38,586 bases of DNA from an uncultured Alphaproteobacteria bacterium (GTDB lineage: Bacteria; Pseudomonadota; Alphaproteobacteria; Micropepsales; Micropepsaceae): contig CADECX010000026.1 of the NCBI GenBank assembly GCA_902825865.1, positions 1 through 38,586 of the forward strand, read 5' to 3'. Position numbers and translations under genes: made by a program. A model generated the notes under the pieces. The model searched no databases, was not told the DNA's origin, and saw only the letters and a list, made by a program, of their open reading frames with translations. Of this stretch, positions 33,472-38,586 are shown in pieces. Each line of letters opens with the position of its first letter. Within the stretch, counting starts at the first letter, position 1.

Positions 33472-33486
33472 TTAGAACCCTTCTAA
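33472..33486. promoter_or_regulatory. Irr-box/ICE-like palindrome between irr and fabA
   Basis: TTAGAACCCTTCTAA: perfect 6-bp arms around a 3-nt spacer, the same arms as the site at 32898. It is 97 nt upstream of the irr start (minus) and 107 nt upstream of the fabA start (plus), so it could serve irr autoregulation, fabA control, or both. Another TAGAA half-site lies at 33452-33456. Confidence 0.78.
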
Positions 33487-33593
33487 GCAAGCAGCCTGCG
33501 CTTTCGCGGTAGCCCCACCCCCTCTTTTGGGGTAGGGAACAAATCCTCGGGAACCCCGGGGAAACGCCAAAGTTTTCAAGGAAGAACAAGAAA

Positions 33594-34145
33594 GTGGACC
33601 AACCCTTGCGCAAATCCTCCTTCGACCTCCAGGGCCTTTTGGCGTGCGCCCGGGGCGAACTGTTTGGGCCCGGCAATCCCCAATTGCCGCTGCCGCCCAT
33701 GCTGATGTTCGACCGCATCACCTCCATCACCGAGGATGGCGGGGAATCCGGCAAGGGCGAGGTGGTGGCGGAGTTCGATATCCATCCCGACCTTTGGTTC
33801 TTCAAGTGCCATTTCCAGGGCGATCCGGTGATGCCGGGATGCCTGGGCCTGGATGCCTTATGGCAGATGGTGGGTTTCTTCCTGGGCTGGATGGGGGGCC
33901 TCGGCCGGGGCCGCGCCCTCGGTGTCGATGAAGTGAAATTCACCGGCATGGTGTTGCCCAGCGCCAAGAAAATTACCTACATCGTCAACTTCAAGCGCGT
34001 GATCATGCGCAAGCTGGTGTTGGGCATCGCCGACGGCATCATGAAAGTGGACGGCAAGGTGGTCTATGAAGCCAAAGGCTTGAAGGTCGGCCTCTTCACC
34101 GACGCCGCCGCGGCGTTGACGCAAAGTGCACCTGCCTCCGCCTGA
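33594..34145 (+). CDS. fabA: 3-hydroxydecanoyl-ACP dehydratase/isomerase
   Basis: 183 residues from a GTG at 33594 (SD AAGGAAGAA). It dehydrates 3-hydroxydecanoyl-ACP and isomerises trans-2 to cis-3-decenoyl-ACP, the branch point of anaerobic unsaturated fatty acid synthesis. The hot-dog fold motif [20 protein letters not shown] contains catalytic H73 and D87, corresponding to E. coli His70 and Asp84. [21 protein letters not shown] and LKVGLF are also family-typical. It is the first gene of a fabA-fabB-fabI operon, 18 nt ahead of fabB. Confidence 0.96.
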   Translation: MDQPLRKSSFDLQGLLACARGELFGPGNPQLPLPPMLMFDRITSITEDGGESGKGEVVAEFDIHPDLWFFKCHFQGDPVMPGCLGLDALWQMVGFFLGWMGGLGRGRALGVDEVKFTGMVLPSAKKITYIVNFKRVIMRKLVLGIADGIMKVDGKVVYEAKGLKVGLFTDAAAALTQSAPASA

Positions 34146-34163
34146 TGCCGAACTGAGGATCTT

Positions 34164-35384
34164 ATGAGAAGAGTGGTCGTCACCGGCCTCGGCATTGTGT
34201 CCTCCATCGGCAACAATGCCCAGGAAGTCACGGAATCGCTGCGCAGCGCGCGTTCCGGCATTGTCGCGGCGGAAGATTATATCCGCCTGGGTTTCCGCTC
34301 TCAGGTGCACGGCTCGCTCAAGATCAATCTGGACGAAGTGGTGGACCGCCGCGCCCGCCGGTTCCAAGGTGACGGCGCCGGTTATTGCTGGGTGGCGATG
34401 AACCAGGCCATCGCCGACGCCAAGCTGGAACAGACGGACGTTTCAAATCCGCGCACCGGCCTGATTGTGGGATCGGGCGGCCCCAGCACCAAGGCGATTG
34501 TCGGCGCCGCCGACATCACCCGCCAGAACAATTCGCCCAAGCGCATCGGCCCCTTCGCGGTGCCCAAGGCGATGTCGTCCACCGTCAGCGCCAACCTGTC
34601 CACCTGGTTCAAGACCAAGGGCTACAATTACTCCATTTCCAGCGCCTGCTCGACCTCGGCCAATTGCATCGGCAATGCCTTTGAGCTGATCCAATGGGGC
34701 AAGCAGGACATGATGTTCGCCGGCGGCGGCGAGGAGCTGGACTGGACCTTGAGCGAATTGTTCGACGCCATGGGCGCCATGTCGTCCAAGTACAATGCGT
34801 CTCCAGAGAATGCCAGCCGCGCCTATGACGTGAACCGCGATGGTTTCGTGATTTCCGGCGGCGGCGGCATTTTGGTGTTGGAAGAACTGGAACATGCCAA
34901 GGCGCGGGGCGCCAAGATCTATGCCGAAATGGTGGGTTACGGCGCCACCGCCGACGGCGCCGACATGGTGGCGCCGTCGGGCGAAGGCGCGGTGCGCTGC
35001 ATGCAGATGGCGCTGGAAAGCGTGAAGGCGCCGGTGGATTACATCAATCCGCACGCCACTTCTACGCCGGTGGGCGATATCCCCGAAATCAACGCGATTC
35101 GGACGGTGTTCGGCGCCAAGACACCCGCCATCAGCGCCACCAAATCGCTCACCGGCCACAGCCAGGGCGCGGCGGGCGTGCATGAGGCGATCTACACTTT
35201 GCTGATGATGCGGAACAATTTCATCTGCGAAAGCGCCAACATCGTCGATCTGGATCCCGCCGTGGAAGGCGCCAATATCGTGCGCCGCCGTATCGACAAC
35301 GCCGATATCAAAGTCGCTTTGTCCAACAGCTTTGGATTTGGCGGCACCAACGCCTCGCTGGTCTTCCAGCGCTACGAGAAGTGA
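34164..35384 (+). CDS. fabB: 3-oxoacyl-ACP synthase I
   Basis: 406 residues (SD GAGGA). The condensing enzyme that elongates the cis-3-decenoyl-ACP made by FabA. The catalytic triad aligns with E. coli FabB within one residue: C162 ([10 protein letters not shown]), H297 ([12 protein letters not shown]) and H332 ([11 protein letters not shown]). The C-terminal [14 protein letters not shown] is standard. It lies between fabA (18 nt) and fabI (9 nt), the conserved alphaproteobacterial order. Confidence 0.96.
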   Translation: MRRVVVTGLGIVSSIGNNAQEVTESLRSARSGIVAAEDYIRLGFRSQVHGSLKINLDEVVDRRARRFQGDGAGYCWVAMNQAIADAKLEQTDVSNPRTGLIVGSGGPSTKAIVGAADITRQNNSPKRIGPFAVPKAMSSTVSANLSTWFKTKGYNYSISSACSTSANCIGNAFELIQWGKQDMMFAGGGEELDWTLSELFDAMGAMSSKYNASPENASRAYDVNRDGFVISGGGGILVLEELEHAKARGAKIYAEMVGYGATADGADMVAPSGEGAVRCMQMALESVKAPVDYINPHATSTPVGDIPEINAIRTVFGAKTPAISATKSLTGHSQGAAGVHEAIYTLLMMRNNFICESANIVDLDPAVEGANIVRRRIDNADIKVALSNSFGFGGTNASLVFQRYEK

Positions 35385-35393
35385 TCTTCCGGA

Positions 35394-36269
35394 ATGGAAC
35401 AGAAAACGCCCCGCGAGGATCTTTTGGCTGACACGAAATCGGGACTCATGGCGGGCAAGCGCGGTTTGGTGATGGGCGTGGCCAACGACCATTCCATCGC
35501 CTGGGGCATCGCCCAGATGCTGGCGAGCCAGGGCGCGGAAATCGCCTTTACCTATCAAGGCGACGCCCAGAAGAAGCGGCTGGGGCCGCTGGCCTCCTCC
35601 ATCGGCTCCAGCCTGGTGATGCCCGCCGATGTGGAGAACGACGAACAATTGGACGCGGCCTTCGCTGCGCTGAAAAAAGAGTGGGGCGGAATCGACTTTC
35701 TGGTTCACTCCTTGGCCTTTTCCGACCGCGAGGAATTGAAGGGCCGCTATGTCGATACATCGCGCGCCAATTTCGCCAGAAGCCTGGATATTTCCTGCTA
35801 TTCCTTCACCGCCGTGGCCCAGCGCGCGGCAAAGCTGATGCCGCACGGCGGCAGCCTGGTGACCCTGACCTATCTCGGCGCCCAGCGGGTGATGCCCAGT
35901 TACAATGTCATGGGTGTGGCCAAGGCGGCGCTGGAAGCCTCGGTGCGTTACCTCGCCGCCGATCTGGGCAGGGACAATATCCGCGTCAATGCCATTTCCG
36001 CCGGCCCGATGCGCACCCTGGCGGGCGCGGCGGTGGGCGATGCCCGCATGGTTTTCAAATGGGCGAAGAACAGCTCTCCACTCAAGAAATCGGTCGAGCT
36101 TAACCATGTCGGTGGAGCAGCCTTGTATTTGCTCAGCGATCTGGCAGGTGGTGTGACCGGCGAAGTGCATTTCGTCGATGCCGGGTTCAACGTTATCGGC
36201 ATGCCGCCGACCGCGGATTTGAAGGGCTGGACGCCACAGGAAAATGATCAAGGCGGTGCCGAAAGCTAG
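35394..36269 (+). CDS. fabI: Enoyl-ACP reductase (FabI type)
   Basis: 291 residues; SDR-fold NADH-dependent enoyl-ACP reductase completing the elongation cycle. It has the FabI glycine motif GLVMGVANDHSIAWGIA and the FabI-type catalytic spacing Y160, Y170 and K177 (YLGAQRVMPSYNVMGVAKAA), the same spacing as E. coli Y146/Y156/K163. The triclosan-sensitive type is expected. The start is not certain: TTG at codon 11, after GAGGAT, would also work and gives the usual short leader before LMAGKRG. It is the third gene of the fab operon; its 3' end overlaps the next gene by 26 nt. Confidence 0.93.
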   Translation: MEQKTPREDLLADTKSGLMAGKRGLVMGVANDHSIAWGIAQMLASQGAEIAFTYQGDAQKKRLGPLASSIGSSLVMPADVENDEQLDAAFAALKKEWGGIDFLVHSLAFSDREELKGRYVDTSRANFARSLDISCYSFTAVAQRAAKLMPHGGSLVTLTYLGAQRVMPSYNVMGVAKAALEASVRYLAADLGRDNIRVNAISAGPMRTLAGAAVGDARMVFKWAKNSSPLKKSVELNHVGGAALYLLSDLAGGVTGEVHFVDAGFNVIGMPPTADLKGWTPQENDQGGAES

Positions 36270-36855
36270 GATGGTTGGAGCGCTGGCGCTTTCGCTGGCG
36301 TTCGTATCCTCAAGCGCTTTCGCCGGCTGGCAGGAGGATGCTTCTGTCGCCGAGATCGACCGGCTCAATCAACTGCCGCAAAACCGTGACGCGGCGATTG
36401 CCGATGCGAAATCCGGCCAAGGTCAAGGCGATCCGCGCGCCATCGCGCCTGTGATGGAGCCGCAAAGCCGCACCATTCCCGCCGATGCATTGACGGGAAA
36501 TTGGCGCTGCCGCCAGATCAAGTTGGGCGGCATCAGTTCCTATATGGTCTATGACGCTTGGTTCAATTGCAGCATCCGCTCGACGCGCGGCGGCCTGTTG
36601 CTGGAAAAGACCGGCGGCACGCAGCGCTTCGCCGGCCGTCTGTATCCGGAACAAGGCGCCTGGATTTATCTGGGCGCCTCCAGCGTGCGGGGCGAGCCGC
36701 CGCATCGCTATTCGGGCCCGCCGCCAATGCTGGGCGCCGCTGTGACGCCGGACGATCAGATCGGATTGCTCACCGGCATTGGCGACAATCACCTGCGGCT
36801 GGAAATTCCGGCGGTGCAGGAATCCTTGCTCGATGTGGTTGAGTTCAGGCGCTAG
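36244..36855 (+). CDS. Secreted DUF4893-like protein
   Basis: 203 residues. A signal peptide with basic n-region (MIKAVPKARMVGALALSLAF, ending SSAFA before GWQED) supports the ATG at 36244, as does CAGGAAA directly ahead; the in-frame ATG at 36271 would lose the basic residues. The mature part contains GNWRCRQIKLGGISSYMVYD, WFNCSIRSTRGGLLLEKTGG and QRFAGRLYPEQGAWIYLGAS, which I match to DUF4893, an uncharacterised periplasmic family. It overlaps fabI by 26 nt, so it is probably translated from the fab operon mRNA. Its stop codon interleaves with that of the convergent carA. Confidence 0.75.
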   Translation: MIKAVPKARMVGALALSLAFVSSSAFAGWQEDASVAEIDRLNQLPQNRDAAIADAKSGQGQGDPRAIAPVMEPQSRTIPADALTGNWRCRQIKLGGISSYMVYDAWFNCSIRSTRGGLLLEKTGGTQRFAGRLYPEQGAWIYLGASSVRGEPPHRYSGPPPMLGAAVTPDDQIGLLTGIGDNHLRLEIPAVQESLLDVVEFRR

Positions 36856-38030
36856 GCGCGTTTCTTGGCCGCTTCCGCGAAACGCTCAAACAGATAGTGC
36901 GAATCCATCGGCCCCGGCGAGGCTTCGGGGTGGTACTGGACGCTGAACACATCCTTGCCCTCGACCGCGATGCCGCAATTGGTGTTGTCGAACAGCGAGA
37001 CATGGGTCTCGGTGACGCCCTTGGGCAGTGTGTCGCGATCCACCGTGAAGCCGTGATTCATCGAGACGATTTCCACCTTGCCGGTGGTGAGATCCTTGAC
37101 CGGATGATTTGCGCCATGATGGCCTTGCGCCATTTTTTTGGTCTTGGCGCCCAAGGCCAGGCCCAGCATCTGATGGCCCAGGCAGATGCCGAACACCGGC
37201 GTGCCTGTCTCGATCACGCCCTTGATGGTGGGAATGGCATAGACGCCGGTGGCGGCGGGATCGCCGGGACCGTTGGAAAGCAGCACGCCATGCGGCTTGT
37301 GACGCATCACCTCTTCGGTGCTGGCATTGGCCGGCACCACGGTGATGTCGGCGCCCAGGCCTGCCAGCAGGCGAAGGATATTCCGCTTCACACCATAGTC
37401 GATCACAGTGACGCGGAAGCTGGGCTTGCCTTCGCTCTTGTAACCTTCGCCCCAGGCCCAGGGCATCTCACTCCATTTGCTGGTTTGGCCGGCGGTCACA
37501 TCCTTGGCGAGATCAAGTCCTTCCAATCCGGCAAAGCCCTTGGCCTGTTTGATCAGCGTATCGCGATCCAATTCGCCGCCGCCCAGATTGACCACCACGC
37601 CATGCGGCATGCCTTTCTCGCGGATCAGCGAAGTCAGGGCGCGGGTGTCGATCCCCGCCACCGCCGGAATATTGTGTTTCTTCAGCCAGCCATCCAGCGC
37701 CAGCAGGCTGCGATAGTTGGAGGGATGTTCGGCATCGGCGCGCACGATCAATCCGCGCACCGCCGGCGTCACTGTCTCGATATCTTCCGCATTGGTGCCG
37801 ACAATGCCGATATGGGGGAAGGTGAAAGCGACGATCTGCCCGGCGTAGGAAGGGTCACTGAGAATTTCCTGATAGCCGGTCATGGCGGTGTTGAAGCAGA
37901 CTTCGCCGACTGCCGCGCCCGGCGCTCCGAAGCCGGTGCCTTCAAAGAAGGTGCCGTCGGCCAGCATCAATCCGCCGCACGAAAATACGGTCTCCGCGGA
38001 TGCGGAGTGGGCGGAAGATGCGTCGGTCAT
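36852..38030 (-). CDS. carA: Carbamoyl-phosphate synthase small subunit
   Basis: 392 residues; the glutaminase subunit that feeds ammonia to CarB for arginine and pyrimidine synthesis. The N-terminal CarA domain (about 15-150) is followed by a class I glutamine amidotransferase with nucleophile C283 (PVFGICLGHQMLG) and H367/E369 (SVQYHPEASPGP). LSNGPGDPAA is also typical. An SD-like GAGG precedes the ATG. carB is not in the window. It is divergent from a yqeY-like gene, an order often seen in Alphaproteobacteria, with a 137-nt shared gap. Confidence 0.96.
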   Translation of the reverse strand: MTDASSAHSASAETVFSCGGLMLADGTFFEGTGFGAPGAAVGEVCFNTAMTGYQEILSDPSYAGQIVAFTFPHIGIVGTNAEDIETVTPAVRGLIVRADAEHPSNYRSLLALDGWLKKHNIPAVAGIDTRALTSLIREKGMPHGVVVNLGGGELDRDTLIKQAKGFAGLEGLDLAKDVTAGQTSKWSEMPWAWGEGYKSEGKPSFRVTVIDYGVKRNILRLLAGLGADITVVPANASTEEVMRHKPHGVLLSNGPGDPAATGVYAIPTIKGVIETGTPVFGICLGHQMLGLALGAKTKKMAQGHHGANHPVKDLTTGKVEIVSMNHGFTVDRDTLPKGVTETHVSLFDNTNCGIAVEGKDVFSVQYHPEASPGPMDSHYLFERFAEAAKKRA

Positions 38031-38167
38031 GGGAAGCCTCGAATTTGCGCGAAAATAGGTATGCGCTGCGCGCGCGTCAACCAGAACTTATTGTGAGATT
38101 TCAACGGGTTGGTTTTATCCACCGATTCCCGCTAGGTTCCGGCCACGCTTTTCAGTGAGAGATTCCC

Positions 38168-38586
38168 ATGTCCCTGCGCGCCCAGCTCAACGACGCCATG
38201 AAAGAGGCCATGAAGGCCAAGGACAGCAAGCGGCTGGCCACCGTGCGGCTGATGCTGGCGGCGCTGAAGGACCGCGATATCGCCGCGCGCAGCGAAACCA
38301 GCCGCGACCTTTTGGGTGACGACGAAATCCTCACCTTGCTGGCCAAGATGATCAAGCAGCGCGAGGAATCCGCCACCGCCTTTGACACCGGCAATCGCCC
38401 GGAACTGGCGGCAGGCGAGCGCGAGGAAATCGCCATCATCCGGTCCTTCATGCCCGCCCAGATGGACGAGGCGGCGATGAAGGAGGCGGTGAAAAAGGTG
38501 ATCGCGGAAGCGGGCGCCGCCTCGATCAAGGATATGGGCAAGGTGATGGCGGTTCTCAAAGAGCGCTATGCCGGGCAGATGGATTT
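38168..38586 (+). CDS. GatB/YqeY domain protein (3' end cut by window edge)
   Basis: From the ATG at 38168, 139 codons are open to the right edge of the window. The sequence SLRAQLNDAMKEAMKAKDSK, RLATVRLMLAALKDRDIAAR, IKQREESATAFDTGNRPELA and REEIAIIRSFMPAQMDE is a full match to the helical YqeY family, related to the C-terminal tRNA-binding part of GatB. It is thought to influence tRNA amidotransferase-type reactions, but the precise role is unsettled. Only about the last ten residues should be missing (usual length near 150). In related genomes dnaG and rpoD often follow. Confidence 0.9.
   Translation, partial: MSLRAQLNDAMKEAMKAKDSKRLATVRLMLAALKDRDIAARSETSRDLLGDDEILTLLAKMIKQREESATAFDTGNRPELAAGEREEIAIIRSFMPAQMDEAAMKEAVKKVIAEAGAASIKDMGKVMAVLKERYAGQMD

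Noticed and set aside
34443..36368. A 641-codon minus-strand frame spanning fabB and fabI
   Set aside because: fabB and fabI are certain on the other strand; the translation is His/Gly-rich shadow sequence.
1..38586. CRISPR arrays, tRNA or rRNA genes, insertion sequences, prophage
   Set aside because: No regularly spaced repeats, cloverleaf-type sequences, transposase or phage genes were found by reading both strands.

Overview
The window reads as chromosomal DNA of a high-GC alphaproteobacterium. The main evidence is an Irr-type Fur-family regulator with iron-control-element-like palindromes, the irr / fabA-fabB-fabI neighbourhood, a lipoprotein resembling the Caulobacter CC0125/CC1285 type, and carA divergent from a yqeY-like gene. 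Rank below class cannot be settled from the sequence. No tRNA, rRNA, CRISPR array, transposase, integrase or prophage gene was seen. Coding density is high and almost every gene has a convincing start and Shine-Dalgarno (SD) sequence.

Layout. (1) 1-8 kb, sugar-acid and small-molecule metabolism: a DUF983 protein (cut by the left edge), D-galactonate dehydratase with a DgoT-like MFS transporter, two secreted proteins (one with MORN repeats), a Tat-exported UxuA-like protein, an orphan ModA-like binding protein, and an SRPBCC protein translationally coupled to a 2-hydroxyacid dehydrogenase. (2) 7.9-16.6 kb, amidoligase-type cluster: a packed minus-strand operon of transglutaminase-DUF2126, circularly permuted ATP-grasp fused to alpha-E, a second transglutaminase and a ZIP metal transporter, with a zinc-ribbon HEIGH metallopeptidase divergent from it. 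(3) 16.7-20.4 kb: a secreted Cys/Gly-rich protein, the phosphatidylethanolamine pair psd-pssA (both with TTG starts), a small beta-rich protein and an RlmI-like rRNA methyltransferase. (4) 20.4-24.4 kb: tandem kup potassium transporter paralogues, one broken by an in-frame TGA. (5) 24.6-30.9 kb: envelope and lipid functions (CHAP lipoprotein, processive GT2, lipoprotein, TusA-like protein, FATP-type acyl-CoA synthetase, PAS protein). (6) 30.3-33.5 kb: a peroxide/iron island of DUF3501, a CCG-domain Fe-S protein, rubrerythrin and Irr, with two TTAGAA-N3-TTCTAA palindromes and a REP-like inverted pair. (7) 33.6-38.6 kb: fabA-fabB-fabI for unsaturated fatty acid synthesis, a DUF4893-like secreted protein, carA, and the start of a yqeY-like gene.

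Points most worth a second look are the ATP-grasp/alpha-E/transglutaminase/ZIP cluster with its divergent metallopeptidase, the Irr-box pair bracketing irr, the single-codon nonsense lesion in kup, and the LacI-type palindrome hidden in the 3' end of the ModA-like gene just ahead of the UxuA-like gene.
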